DNA of 64,000 nucleotides from the NCBI RefSeq assembly GCF_019278465.1, contig NZ_CP058983.1, positions 992,001 to 1,056,000 of the forward strand, read 5' to 3'. The position numbers and the translations under genes are program-made. Each line of letters begins with the position of its first letter. Position 1 is the stretch's first letter. Below, one piece after another: positions 52,144 to 61,992 of the stretch. The notes under the pieces are model-generated. The model had not been told where the DNA came from, ran no database searches, and saw only the letters and a list, made by a program, of their open reading frames with translations. The DNA is from Tenacibaculum sp. AHE14PA. GTDB taxonomy: Bacteria > Bacteroidota > Bacteroidia > Flavobacteriales > Flavobacteriaceae.

Positions 52144-55100
52144 ATGCTAAATAAAAGCATCAAATTTTTAATAGAAAATAAACTCGTAGCAGTATTATTA
52201 CTTGTTCTCTTTATAGGCTGGGGAACGGTAAATGCACCATTTAATTGGGAAACAGGATTTTTACCAAGTAACCCTGTAGCTGTAGACGCTATTCCCGATA
52301 TTGGAGAGAACCAACAAATAGTATTTACTAAATGGGATGGTCGTTCACCACAAGATATAGAAGACCAAATAACCTATCCATTAACAACATCTTTACTCGG
52401 TATTCCAGGAGTAAAAACCATTCGTAGTTCGTCTATGTTTGGCTTTTCAAGTATCTATATCATTTTTGAAGAAGATATTGAGTTTTACTGGAGTCGTAGT
52501 AGAATATTAGAAAAACTCAACTCGTTACCAAGCGGATTATTACCCGAAGGTGTTAATCCTGCTTTGGGTCCAGATGCCACAGGTTTAGGACAAATATTTT
52601 GGTACACTTTAGAAGGTCGTGATGAAAAAGGAAACGTTACTGGTGGTTGGGATTTACAAGAATTGCGAAGTATTCAAGATTACTACGTAAAATACGGATT
52701 GTCGTCTGCAAGTGGCGTTTCTGAAGTTGCTTCAATTGGTGGTTATGTTCAAGAATATCAAGTGGACGTGAATCCAGAATTAATGCGTCAATACAATATT
52801 GGTTTAAATCAAGTTGTAAAAGCCGTTAAAAGTAGCAATCAAGATATTGGAGCACAAACTTTAGAAATCAATCAAGCTGAATATTTAGTTCGTGGTTTAG
52901 GATATATAAAATCGATTGATGATATTGAAAACGCAGTAGTTACATCCGAAGATTTTACAGCAATCAAAATAAAAGATATTGGTAAAGTTTCTTTAGGTCC
53001 TGCAACAAGAAGAGGTTTGTTAGATAAAGAAGGTGCAGAAGTTGTTGGAGGTGTCGTAGTTGCAAGATATGGAGCAAATCCTATGGAAGTAATTACGAAT
53101 GTAAAAGCTCAAATTGAAGAATTAAAAGGAGGTTTACCAACAAAAGTTTTAGCTGATGGTAGAACATCACAAGTAACTATTGTTCCTTTTTACGATAGGA
53201 CAGAATTAATTGAAGAAACTTTAGACACACTAAATGAAGCGTTAACATTAGAAATTTTGATTACCATTTTGGTAATTATTGTAATGGTTTTCAATCTTCG
53301 AGCTTCTATTTTAATATCTGGTTTATTACCTGTTGCAGTTTTAATGGTTTTTGTAACGATGAAACTATTTAATGTGGATGCAAATATTGTAGCACTTTCA
53401 GGTATTGCAATTGCGATAGGAACTATGGTTGATGTTGGCGTAATTCTCGCCGAAAATATGATTCGTCATTTAGATGATAAAAAGTTACAAACTCGTGAAG
53501 ATGGAACAAAATATACTACAGACGAAGTAATTTATAATGCAACTGCAGAAGTTTCTGGTGCCATTTTAACAGCAGTTTTAACAACAATTATAAGTTTTGT
53601 ACCTGTTTTTACAATGATTGGTGCAGAAGGAAAATTATTTAGACCTTTGGCGTTTACAAAAACAATGGCACTATCAGCTTCTTTGGTTATTGCTTTGTTT
53701 TTAATTCCCCCTTTTGCAGCTTATTTATTCAGAAAAACAACACTAAAAAAATCTTTTAATCATATTATAAATATCGCTTTAATAGTGGCTGGTATTGTAA
53801 TTACAATTAGTGGTTATTGGTTGGGTGTAATTCTAATTGCTTTTGGAGTTAATGGTTTATTAGTTGTTATAGGAAAACTAAACAAGAAAAATAACAACCT
53901 TATAAATATCATTATTTCTTGTACTGCTATTATATTCTTACTTGCAGAATATTGGCGACCACTAGGTTTTGACAGAAGTATCTTTATCAACTTAATTTTT
54001 GTAGCCATTATTTGCTTTGGTATTTTAGGAATATTTTCAGTTTTTAGAAAATATTATAGTCAAATTCTACAATGGGCATTAGCAAATAAAGTGTTGTTTT
54101 TAATGATACCAACATCAGTTCTTATATTTGGATTTTGGATATTTTATAACACAGGTAAAGAATTTATGCCCTCTTTAAATGAAGGTTCTTTTTTACTGAT
54201 GCCAACCTCAATGCCACATTCTGGTGTCGAAGAAAATAAACGCGTTTTACAACAATTGGATATGGCAGTAGCAACCATTCCAGAAATTGAAACTGTGGTT
54301 GGTAAAGCTGGTAGAACAGAATCTGCTTTAGATCCTGCACCTTTGTCAATGTATGAAAATATGATTCAGTATAAAACTGAATATATGAGAAATTCAGAGG
54401 GAAAAAGACAACGTTATAAAGTAAATGAAGATGGTGCTTTTGAATTGAAAAATGGTGGTTTTGTAACAAATCCAAATAATACTGAAAATGTCTCCTTGAG
54501 CGCAGTCGAAAGGTCTCAACTTATCGAAGATGAAGATGGAGAATACTACAGAAATTGGCGATCAGAAATTAGTTCTCCAGATGATATTTGGAATGAAATT
54601 GTCAAAGTCACCAAATTACCAGGCGTTACTTCTGCTCCAAAATTACAACCCATAGAAACAAGATTGGTAATGCTTCAAACAGGTATGCGTGCACCAATGG
54701 GAATAAAAGTAAAAGGGCAAGATTTAAAACAAATTGAAGCTTTTGGTTTGCAATTAGAGAGCCTTTTAAAACAAGCAGAAGGTGTTAAAGTAGAAGCTGT
54801 TTTTGCAGATAGAATTGTTGGTAAGCCATATTTACTGATTGATATTGATAGAGAAAAAATAGCACGTTATGGAATTTCTATTGAAGACGTTCAGAATGTT
54901 CTAAAAGTTGCAGTTGGTGGTATGCAATTAACTCAAACTGTGGAAGGAAGAGAACGTTATGGTATTCGAGTTCGTTATCCAAGAGAATTGCGTAATAATC
55001 CTGAATCGATAAAAGACATTTATATTCCTATTGAAAAAGGGAATCCTGTTCCTTTAAGTGAGTTAGCAACGATTAGATATGAGCAAGGTCCACAAGTTAT

Positions 55101-55872
55101 AAAAAGTGAAGATACTTTTTTAATTGGTTATGTACTGTTTGATAAATTAGATGGTTTTGCAGAAGTTGATGTAGTAGAAAATGCACAAAAATTGTTTCAA
55201 AAAAAAATAGATTCTGGTGAATTAACGGTTCCAAAAGGCATCAGTTATAAATTTACGGGAACTTATGAAAACCAATTACGTGCAGAAAAAACACTGTCTG
55301 TTATTGTTCCATTGGCATTAGCAATTATTTTCTTGATTTTATATTTCCAGTTTAAATCGGTTGCTACATCATTTATGGTTTTTACAGCCATAACCATTGC
55401 TTTTGCAGGTGGTTTTATTATGATTTGGTTATATGGGCAAGATTGGTTTTTCAATTTTAGCTTTTTTGGTGAAAATATGCGAGACTTATTTAATATGAAA
55501 ACCATCAATTTAAGTGTGGCAGTTTGGGTTGGTTTTATTGCATTGTTTGGTATTGCTACAGATGATGGTGTAGTTATGGCAACCTATTTAACACAAACTT
55601 TTAAACGTGAAAAACCTGCAGATAAAAAGAGCATACGAGCTTCAGCTTTGGAAGCTGCAGAAAAAAGAATTCGTCCTTGTTTAATGACTACTGTTACAAC
55701 AATTTTAGCATTATTACCAGTTTTAACCTCTACAGGAAAAGGTAGCGATATTATGATTCCAATGGCGATTCCAATTTTTGGAGGAATGGTCATAGACATT
55801 ACATCTTATTTTCTTTTACCTGTTTTATATAGTTGGAGAGAAGAATTCAAATTAAAAAAAGCAAACAAATGA
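52144..55872 (+). CDS. cusA: CusA/CzcA-type heavy-metal efflux RND pump
   Basis: A 1242-residue inner-membrane proton-driven RND transporter, probably exporting Cu(I)/Ag(I). AIPDIGENQQIVFTKWDGRS (about 49-68), ALSGIAIAIGTMVDVGVILAEN (about 418-440) and FGIATDDGVVMATYLTQTF (about 1137) are the heavy-metal RND blocks. It is some 195 residues longer than E. coli CusA: extra hydrophobic helices at about 530-620 and a periplasmic insertion near 740-810 whose residues 783-791 (VSLSAVERS) come from an interspersed repeat. Its stop overlaps the ATG of the outer-membrane channel gene. No cusB adaptor gene is in the visible cluster. Confidence 0.93.
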   Translation: MLNKSIKFLIENKLVAVLLLVLFIGWGTVNAPFNWETGFLPSNPVAVDAIPDIGENQQIVFTKWDGRSPQDIEDQITYPLTTSLLGIPGVKTIRSSSMFGFSSIYIIFEEDIEFYWSRSRILEKLNSLPSGLLPEGVNPALGPDATGLGQIFWYTLEGRDEKGNVTGGWDLQELRSIQDYYVKYGLSSASGVSEVASIGGYVQEYQVDVNPELMRQYNIGLNQVVKAVKSSNQDIGAQTLEINQAEYLVRGLGYIKSIDDIENAVVTSEDFTAIKIKDIGKVSLGPATRRGLLDKEGAEVVGGVVVARYGANPMEVITNVKAQIEELKGGLPTKVLADGRTSQVTIVPFYDRTELIEETLDTLNEALTLEILITILVIIVMVFNLRASILISGLLPVAVLMVFVTMKLFNVDANIVALSGIAIAIGTMVDVGVILAENMIRHLDDKKLQTREDGTKYTTDEVIYNATAEVSGAILTAVLTTIISFVPVFTMIGAEGKLFRPLAFTKTMALSASLVIALFLIPPFAAYLFRKTTLKKSFNHIINIALIVAGIVITISGYWLGVILIAFGVNGLLVVIGKLNKKNNNLINIIISCTAIIFLLAEYWRPLGFDRSIFINLIFVAIICFGILGIFSVFRKYYSQILQWALANKVLFLMIPTSVLIFGFWIFYNTGKEFMPSLNEGSFLLMPTSMPHSGVEENKRVLQQLDMAVATIPEIETVVGKAGRTESALDPAPLSMYENMIQYKTEYMRNSEGKRQRYKVNEDGAFELKNGGFVTNPNNTENVSLSAVERSQLIEDEDGEYYRNWRSEISSPDDIWNEIVKVTKLPGVTSAPKLQPIETRLVMLQTGMRAPMGIKVKGQDLKQIEAFGLQLESLLKQAEGVKVEAVFADRIVGKPYLLIDIDREKIARYGISIEDVQNVLKVAVGGMQLTQTVEGRERYGIRVRYPRELRNNPESIKDIYIPIEKGNPVPLSELATIRYEQGPQVIKSEDTFLIGYVLFDKLDGFAEVDVVENAQKLFQKKIDSGELTVPKGISYKFTGTYENQLRAEKTLSVIVPLALAIIFLILYFQFKSVATSFMVFTAITIAFAGGFIMIWLYGQDWFFNFSFFGENMRDLFNMKTINLSVAVWVGFIALFGIATDDGVVMATYLTQTFKREKPADKKSIRASALEAAEKRIRPCLMTTVTTILALLPVLTSTGKGSDIMIPMAIPIFGGMVIDITSYFLLPVLYSWREEFKLKKANK
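54490..54516 (+). repeat. Interspersed GAGCGCAGTCGA repeat in frame inside cusA
   Basis: These 27 bases contain CCTTGAGCGCAGTCGAAAGG, a sequence that as I recall occurs widely between genes in Flavobacteriaceae. Here it occupies exactly nine codons (V783-S791) of cusA without breaking the frame. A diverged copy lies at 25013-25034. Confidence 0.6.
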
Positions 55873-57086
55873 AAAATTTAATTTTTACACTCATAAGTTT
55901 TTTGGCTTTTGGTTTTTCAAATGCACAAGAATTAAATGTACTTATTGAGCAAGCTCTTAAAAACAATCCAGCAATTCAAAAATTTGAACTGCAATATAAT
56001 ATTGCATCAGAAAAAGTGAATGAAGTAAATACATTGCCAAATACTGAATTTGGTGTTGGGTATTTTGTAAGTGAACCAGAAACCAGAACTGGTGCACAAC
56101 GTTTTAGAATTTCTGTGAAACAAATGTTGCCTTGGTTTGGTACAATTACTTCCAGAGAAAGCTATGTTTCTTCTATGGCAAAGGTTAAATATGAAGATAT
56201 TGTAATTGCCAAGCGAAAACTAATTACTTCAGTTTCCCAATCATATTATAATTTGTATGCAAATAAAGCAAAGCAAAATGTTTTAAAAGAAAATATAAAA
56301 CTACTTCAAACTTATGAAACATTAGCATTAACATCCGTTGAAGTTAATAAGGCATCTATGGTAGATGTATTGCGTTTGCAAATGCGCCAAAATGAAATGG
56401 AGCAATTATTGGCAATTTTAAATCAACAGTATTTAGCAGAACAAACTACCTTCAATAAGTTATTGAATCGTGATAAATCAATTTTTATAAATGTTGTTAG
56501 TGATTTGAATTTTCCTGCAGAAAATTTTGATACCAAAACTAATAATTTATCAGTTCATCCAGAATTATTAAAGTACGATAGATTGTATCAATCTATAGAA
56601 AAATCAGAATTATTAAATCAGAAAGAAAGCGCTCCAATGATTGGTTTTGGTTTAGACTATATAAATGTTACAGAACGTCCAAATATTAGTTTTAGTGATA
56701 ATGGTAAAGATATTTTGATGCCAATGGTAACCCTTTCTATTCCTATTTTTAATAATAGTTATAAATCAAAAACCAAACAAAACAGCTTACAACAAGAAGA
56801 AGTTTTAGCACAGAAGCAAGAACGAAAAAATAAATTAGAAACGTTTTTAGATAAAGCAAAAAACGAACGTATTTCTGCAAGAATTAGTTATAAAACACAA
56901 ACTAAAAATCTGAAACAAGCTAAAAGTGCAGAAGAAATTCTAATTAAAAACTACGAAACTGGTACTATAGATTTTAATGATGTTTTAGATATTCAAGAGT
57001 TACAATTGAAGTTTGAAATGAATCAAATAGAATCTATAAAATCTTACTTCGTACAAACCACAATTATTAATTATCTAACCAATTAA
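55869..57086 (+). CDS. TolC-family outer-membrane efflux channel (CusC-like)
   Basis: A 405-residue exported protein with signal peptide MKNLIFTLISFLAFGFSNAQ and two long-helix halves typical of the TolC/OEP fold (ELNVLIEQALKNNPAIQKFE; PMVTLSIPIFNNSYKSK near residue 292; coiled segments to the end). It would form the outer-membrane exit of the CusA pump. The ATG overlaps the cusA stop (ATGA), so the two are translationally coupled. The frame open 12 codons earlier lies inside cusA and lacks a signal. Confidence 0.88.
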   Translation: MKNLIFTLISFLAFGFSNAQELNVLIEQALKNNPAIQKFELQYNIASEKVNEVNTLPNTEFGVGYFVSEPETRTGAQRFRISVKQMLPWFGTITSRESYVSSMAKVKYEDIVIAKRKLITSVSQSYYNLYANKAKQNVLKENIKLLQTYETLALTSVEVNKASMVDVLRLQMRQNEMEQLLAILNQQYLAEQTTFNKLLNRDKSIFINVVSDLNFPAENFDTKTNNLSVHPELLKYDRLYQSIEKSELLNQKESAPMIGFGLDYINVTERPNISFSDNGKDILMPMVTLSIPIFNNSYKSKTKQNSLQQEEVLAQKQERKNKLETFLDKAKNERISARISYKTQTKNLKQAKSAEEILIKNYETGTIDFNDVLDIQELQLKFEMNQIESIKSYFVQTTIINYLTN

Positions 57087-57089
57087 ATT

Positions 57090-57656
57090 ATGGAAAGAAA
57101 AATTTTTATAAAAAACATGGTTTGTAATCGCTGTATAATGTTCATTAAAACAAAATTTGAAAAGTTAGATATTGAACTAAAACATATTGAGCTTGGTGCT
57201 ATAATTTTCGAGGAAGAGTCAGAAAATGATTTCGAAAAAATTAAAACTGCTATAGAAGAAAATGGTTTTGAAATTTTATTAGGACAGGAAGAAAAGTTAG
57301 TAGAACAAACTAAAATAACAATTATTAAATTATTGCAGAAATTACCATTACAATTAGATAAAACACTTTCTAAATATTTAGAATTAAAATTAAATTTAGA
57401 ATACTCAAAAATCAGTAAAATTTTTTCTTTAAAGGAGCATATTACCATAGAAAAGTATTTTATAAAGTTAAAAATAGAAAAGGCAAAAGAGTTGATTCAA
57501 TTGCAAGAAAATAATTTTACAGAGATAAGTCAGCAATTAGATTATAGCAATGTAAACCATTTTAGTAGTCAATTTAAAAATGAAACTGGTATGAGCTTAT
57601 CATCTTACAAAAATGAGCAGAGAAATTTCAGGAATCCTTTAGACCAAATTGTGTAG
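57090..57656 (+). CDS. HMA-domain / AraC helix-turn-helix fusion regulator
   Basis: A 188-residue protein. The N-terminus (KIFIKNMVCNRCIMFIKTKF, residues 4-23) resembles a heavy-metal-associated domain with MxCxxC metal ligands. The C-terminal about 75 residues fit the AraC DNA-binding domain: ITIEKYFIKLKIEKAKELIQ, LDYSNVNHFSSQFKNETGMS. It lacks the usual AraC effector domain. It begins four bases after the channel gene. The likely role is a copper/silver-responsive activator of the island; this is inference from domains and position. Confidence 0.8.
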   Translation: MERKIFIKNMVCNRCIMFIKTKFEKLDIELKHIELGAIIFEEESENDFEKIKTAIEENGFEILLGQEEKLVEQTKITIIKLLQKLPLQLDKTLSKYLELKLNLEYSKISKIFSLKEHITIEKYFIKLKIEKAKELIQLQENNFTEISQQLDYSNVNHFSSQFKNETGMSLSSYKNEQRNFRNPLDQIV

Positions 57657-57698
57657 ATATGAACCATAATTATAATACAATACCTTTTTGTTCTGTAG

Positions 57699-57706
57699 TA
57701 ACTTTG
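57699..57706 (+). promoter_or_regulatory. -7 element TAACTTTG upstream of the multicopper oxidase
   Basis: TAACTTTG matches TAnnTTTG and lies 37 bases before the chosen ATG (57743), suggesting a separate promoter for the oxidase and supporting the later start. Confidence 0.5.
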
Positions 57707-57742
57707 ATTACTTACAAAATGAATAATAAAATGAATAATAAA

Positions 57743-60076
57743 ATGAAAACTAAAATAATTTCAATTTTTCTTATTGCTTTAACTACCATAGTTTTTGCAC
57801 AAGAGAAACAAGTAACAGAAGGAAATATAAACAACCTTCCAGTAAGAGAACACACCATAACTTTACGTGAAGCAACTGTAAATAAAGCAGGAAAAGATGT
57901 TATGGGAATGACCGTTAATGGCACAATTCCTGGACCAACTTTAGCATTTACAGAAGGAGAATATGCAGTTATTTATGTAAAAAATGAAATGAGTGTAGAA
58001 ACCTCTGTGCATTGGCACGGACTTTTATTGCCAAATTTTTATGATGGTGTTCCATACTTAAATACACCACCTATAGAACCTGGGCATACACAGAAATACG
58101 AATTCCTAATAAAACAATCTGGTACCTATTGGTACCATTCTCACACGATGTTGCAAGAACAAAGTGGTGTTTATGGCTCCATTGTTATTCAACCTAAAGA
58201 AAAATCGTTAGAATATGATAAAGAATTGGTATTGATGTTATCTGATTGGACTAACGAAAAACCAATGAGTGTTCTTAAAAATTTGAAAAGAGGTAACGAA
58301 TGGTATGGTATCAAAAAAGGAACAGCTACACCATTAAATAAAGTGATTGCTCGTGGAGCATTTGGTGCACAACTTAATTTCTGGAGACAACGTATGGAAG
58401 GAGCAGATATTGCAGATGTATATTATCCAGCGTTTTTAATTAATGGGGAAGAAAACATTGAGTATGCAGATTTTAAACCTGGCGAAAAAGTAAGGTTACG
58501 TATTATTGATGGTGGTGCTTCAACCTCTTTTTGGATGACTTTTGGTGGCGAAGATCCACTGTTGGTTTCTGCGGATGGATTAGATGTTATACCCGTTAAA
58601 AAGAATAAAACGTTTATAGGTATAGCAGAGGCATATGATTTTATTGTAACCATTCCTGAAGACGGAAAAATAGAATTTAAAATTACAGCACAAGATGGTT
58701 CTGGTACAGCATCAGCATTTTTGGGAACTGGTAAAGTTTTAAAAGCACAAGAAATTCCGAAGCCAGACAAAATTGGAATGATGATGAAAATGGCAAAAAT
58801 GGATATGAAAATGGGTGCACACGCATTAAAATATCGTCCAAGTAAAGATGAACGATTTAAAATAAAAGCTGAATATGGTATGCAGATGGATAAAATGGAT
58901 GGAGAAATGAAGATGGATCATTCCAAAATGTCTGGGATGGATATGAACAAACCAAAAGATACTATGGCAATGAGTAAAATGAACCATTCTAATATGACAG
59001 GAATGGAGATGAAAAAAGAGAATACTATGCCAGCAATGAAAATGGAAGGAATGGATCTATTTGCTGAATATAACTACGATTATTTGAAGTCGCCAGAGAA
59101 AACCAACTACGATAAAAATGTTCCTGTAAAAGAAGTTTTATTAAACCTTACAGGAAATATGAATCGTTATATCTGGAGTATGAATGGTGTGCCATTATCT
59201 GAAGCTGATAATATCAAAATAAATAATAAAGAGGTAACAAGAATTACGTTCAATAACCTTACAATGATGCACCACCCAATGCATTTACACGGTCACTTTT
59301 TTAGAGTAATTAATATAAATGGTGATTATTCACCATTAAAGCATACAGTAAATGTGCCACCAATGCAAAAAGTAACTTTAGAGTTTTATGGAAATAATGG
59401 AGATGAAGCTGGCGACTGGTTTTTCCATTGCCATATTCTTTACCATATGATGGGTGGTATGGCAAGAGTAATGTCTTATGACACCCCAAGAGATCCAAGA
59501 ATGGATGAATTTCCAGCTTCAAAAATTATCGCAGAAACAGATAAATGGTATTCTTGGGGATTGGCAGATATTGCTTCAAATAACACAGCAATTAATTTAA
59601 CAACTTCTAATTTAAGAAATCAATTTAATGCATCTTTCGAATACGGATGGAACAAAAATTTGGAAGGAGAATTTACTTATGAACGCTATCTACACGATTA
59701 TTTAAGAGTATTTGGTGGGGTAAATATAGAAAATGAAACACGTGGTAGTTTAGACAAATTAAACACTACAGCAGTTGTCGGTCTTCGCTATTTAACACCT
59801 TACTTATTCAATTTAGATGTTCGAGTAGATAATAAATTAAGACCAAGAATTGGATTAGGACGCAGTATAATGATTTTTCCTAAACTGTCTGTTTTCGGTT
59901 ATTATGAATATCAAATAGATTTAGGTTTTGTAAATACTTTACCAACAAATAAAGATTTCACTTCAGAAACAGTTTGGAGCGCAGGAGCAGAATATATGCT
60001 ATCAAGAAATTTCTCTTTAATGGCGAGTTACGACAATCGTTTTGGCGGTGGTGGTGGATTATCAGTAAGATTTTAA
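57743..60076 (+). CDS. Multicopper oxidase (CopA-like) fused to CopB-like outer-membrane barrel
   Basis: A 777-residue exported protein beginning with signal peptide [20 protein letters not shown]. Copper sites are [11 protein letters not shown] (about 88-98), [14 protein letters not shown] (about 130), [11 protein letters not shown] (about 510) and [12 protein letters not shown] (about 562). Residues about 343-440 are a Met/His-rich linker with repeated MxM and DHSKM motifs. From about 606 a CopB-like domain follows ([24 protein letters not shown], ending SVRF, an outer-membrane C-terminus). It probably oxidises Cu(I) at the outer membrane. Frame is open 28 codons upstream, but only this ATG gives a signal peptide start; 57719 and 57731 are alternatives. 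Confidence 0.88.
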   Translation: MKTKIISIFLIALTTIVFAQEKQVTEGNINNLPVREHTITLREATVNKAGKDVMGMTVNGTIPGPTLAFTEGEYAVIYVKNEMSVETSVHWHGLLLPNFYDGVPYLNTPPIEPGHTQKYEFLIKQSGTYWYHSHTMLQEQSGVYGSIVIQPKEKSLEYDKELVLMLSDWTNEKPMSVLKNLKRGNEWYGIKKGTATPLNKVIARGAFGAQLNFWRQRMEGADIADVYYPAFLINGEENIEYADFKPGEKVRLRIIDGGASTSFWMTFGGEDPLLVSADGLDVIPVKKNKTFIGIAEAYDFIVTIPEDGKIEFKITAQDGSGTASAFLGTGKVLKAQEIPKPDKIGMMMKMAKMDMKMGAHALKYRPSKDERFKIKAEYGMQMDKMDGEMKMDHSKMSGMDMNKPKDTMAMSKMNHSNMTGMEMKKENTMPAMKMEGMDLFAEYNYDYLKSPEKTNYDKNVPVKEVLLNLTGNMNRYIWSMNGVPLSEADNIKINNKEVTRITFNNLTMMHHPMHLHGHFFRVININGDYSPLKHTVNVPPMQKVTLEFYGNNGDEAGDWFFHCHILYHMMGGMARVMSYDTPRDPRMDEFPASKIIAETDKWYSWGLADIASNNTAINLTTSNLRNQFNASFEYGWNKNLEGEFTYERYLHDYLRVFGGVNIENETRGSLDKLNTTAVVGLRYLTPYLFNLDVRVDNKLRPRIGLGRSIMIFPKLSVFGYYEYQIDLGFVNTLPTNKDFTSETVWSAGAEYMLSRNFSLMASYDNRFGGGGGLSVRF

Positions 60077-60120
60077 GAATGAATAGTAGTAAATCAAATA
60101 TAAATTTAAAAACAAATAAA

Positions 60121-60669
60121 ATGAAAGATTTAAAAATTAGTGTAGTAGTAATATTATTGTTAACGGTTTCTTTTACCAATGCACAGAAAAAAGAAAAAAT
60201 GAACCACGGAGATATGAAAATGGATCACAGTAAAATGAAAATGCAAGACGCAAAAGCTGAAGCAATTTTAACCGCTTATTTCAATTTAAAAGATGCTTTA
60301 GTAGCAGGTGATGAATCAAAAGCAAAAGAATTGGGTGCTTCATTAGAAAAAAGTTTAAACAGTCTTGATGTTTCTAAATATACGGATGCTCAAAAAATAG
60401 AATTAAAGGATATTATTGTTGATGCTATAGAACACGCAGAGCACGTATCTAAAAGCCCAATAGCACACCAAAGAGAACATTTTAAGGTTTTAAGTAAAGA
60501 CATTATAGATATGGTTGCTATTACTGGTACTTCTAATAAATTATATGAGCAATATTGCCCAATGTATGAAAAAGGAAGTGCTTGGTTAAGTATGAATGAA
60601 GAAGTGCGTAACCCTTATTATGGTAGTAAAATGCTTAAATGCGGAAAAGTACAAAGAGAAATTAACTAA
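60121..60669 (+). CDS. DUF3347 protein, copy 1
   Basis: A 182-residue exported protein: signal peptide ([17 protein letters not shown]), a Met/His-rich segment ([17 protein letters not shown], about 27-43) and a DUF3347 domain ([18 protein letters not shown] to the end, with [16 protein letters not shown] and [11 protein letters not shown]). DUF3347 proteins occur with copper and cation efflux systems and probably bind metal in the periplasm via CPM...C and His. The long open frame upstream overlaps the oxidase gene and is not used. It is 96 percent alike in its 3' two-thirds to the copy at 61144. Confidence 0.86.
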   Translation: MKDLKISVVVILLLTVSFTNAQKKEKMNHGDMKMDHSKMKMQDAKAEAILTAYFNLKDALVAGDESKAKELGASLEKSLNSLDVSKYTDAQKIELKDIIVDAIEHAEHVSKSPIAHQREHFKVLSKDIIDMVAITGTSNKLYEQYCPMYEKGSAWLSMNEEVRNPYYGSKMLKCGKVQREIN

Positions 60670-61122
60670 ATGAAAATAGTTAAAATCATATTGTTGATTT
60701 TATTGGTCGCTTTTGTGGGAATACAATTTATTCCCACAGAACGCAACCAAAGTGATATTGTACTAAAAACCGATTTTATGTTGGTTAACCTAGTACCAAA
60801 TAACATAAAAAGCAAGTTACAAGTTTCTTGCTATGATTGCCACAGTAATAATACTGCCTATCCTTGGTATAATAAAATACAGCCAGTGGCTTGGTTTTTA
60901 GAAGATCATGTTAAAAACGGAAAAGCAGAATTGAATTTTAGTGAATGGGGTTCGTTGTCAAGCAGAAGAAAAGCAAGTAAACTTCGTTCAATTATAAAAC
61001 AAATAGAAAGCGAAGAGATGCCTTTAGATTCTTACACGTTAATTCATAAAGATGCAAAGTTTTCAAACGAAGAGACGAATGAAATAATCAATTTTATCAC
61101 CCAATTAAAAGATAGTTTATAA
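60670..61122 (+). CDS. Haem-binding-domain (Haem_bd) protein
   Basis: A 150-residue protein with an N-terminal membrane anchor (IILLILLVAFVGIQFIP) and the block SCYDCHSNNTAYPWYNKIQP (about 54-73) containing the haem-c motif CxxCH, followed by WFLEDHVKNGK. It fits the Haem_bd family of periplasmic single-haem proteins. Its ATG follows directly on the stop of the first DUF3347 gene, and the second DUF3347 gene starts 21 bases after it. Confidence 0.85.
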   Translation: MKIVKIILLILLVAFVGIQFIPTERNQSDIVLKTDFMLVNLVPNNIKSKLQVSCYDCHSNNTAYPWYNKIQPVAWFLEDHVKNGKAELNFSEWGSLSSRRKASKLRSIIKQIESEEMPLDSYTLIHKDAKFSNEETNEIINFITQLKDSL

Positions 61123-61143
61123 ACAATAATTAAATATATAAAA

Positions 61144-61695
61144 ATGAAAAATTTAAAAATAAGTATAGTAGCAATACTATCATTAGCATTTTCTTTTATA
61201 AATGCACAGGGAAAAGAAAAGATGAATCACGACCACGGAAATATGAAAATGGATCATAGTAAAATGCAAGATTCTAAAGCAGAAGCAGTTCTTGCTGATT
61301 ATTTTATGTTAAAAGATGCATTAGTTTCAGATGATGAATCAAAAGCAAAAGAATTGGGTGCTTCCTTAGAAAAAAGTTTAAGCAATTTTGATGTTTCTAA
61401 ATATACTGATGCTCAAAAAATAGAATTAAAGGATATTATTGTTGATGCTATAGAACACGCAGAGCACATATCTAAAAGCCCAATAGCACACCAAAGAGAA
61501 CATTTTAAGGTTTTAAGTAAAGACATTATAGATATGGTTGCTATAACTGGTACTTCTAATAAATTATATGAGCAATATTGCCCAATGTATGAAAAAGGAA
61601 GTGCTTGGTTAAGTATGAATAAAGAAGTGCGTAACCCATATTATGGAAGCAAAATGCTTAAATGCGGAAAGGTACAAAGAGAAATTAATAATTAG
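61144..61695 (+). CDS. DUF3347 protein, copy 2
   Basis: A 183-residue paralogue of the protein at 60121 with the same layout: signal peptide ([17 protein letters not shown]), Met/His segment ([17 protein letters not shown]) and DUF3347 domain. From codon about 64 on the two genes differ at roughly a dozen bases in about 360, while the signal peptide and the first part of the domain are clearly more diverged, which points to gene conversion or a recent partial duplication. Likely a second periplasmic metal-binding protein. Confidence 0.86.
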   Translation: MKNLKISIVAILSLAFSFINAQGKEKMNHDHGNMKMDHSKMQDSKAEAVLADYFMLKDALVSDDESKAKELGASLEKSLSNFDVSKYTDAQKIELKDIIVDAIEHAEHISKSPIAHQREHFKVLSKDIIDMVAITGTSNKLYEQYCPMYEKGSAWLSMNKEVRNPYYGSKMLKCGKVQREINN

Positions 61696-61992
61696 TAAAT
61701 ATCTATTTGGTCAATTAAACAGATATCTAATTCATAATAAGGAATTGAAACTTTTTATTGTTGGTTGGTTTTTAGTTGAAATCCCGATTTTATGATGTTA
61801 GAAAAGTCCTAGTTTGGGAAGGTAACTAATGCTAAAGTTTGGTAATAGCTCTTTCCCTAGTTAGGCACAATAAATTTGAAAAATAAAATTTTAATTAAAG
61901 ATGCTTGAATTTGAGAGAAAGTCTTATTTTTTTTGGTTGATTGGATACAGTCTAACTCTCATTTTTGAGTATTATTTTAATAAGAGATTAAA
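61696..61992. other. 297-base non-coding stretch with possible stem-loop
   Basis: No frame of useful length is present. CCTAGTTTGGGAAGG (about 61810-61824) can pair imperfectly with CTTTCCCTAGTTAGG (about 61852-61866), and CCTAGTT is repeated directly; other stretches are T-rich. It could hold a regulatory RNA or leader for the small peptide gene that follows, or simply be a junction between modules. Confidence 0.35.

Noticed and set aside
57659..57742. Extended N-terminus for the multicopper oxidase
   Set aside because: The 28 codons contain a promoter-like TAACTTTG box and delay the signal peptide.
59974..60120. Extended N-terminus for DUF3347 copy 1
   Set aside because: It overlaps the oxidase gene in another frame; ATG 60121 starts a clear signal peptide matching copy 2.
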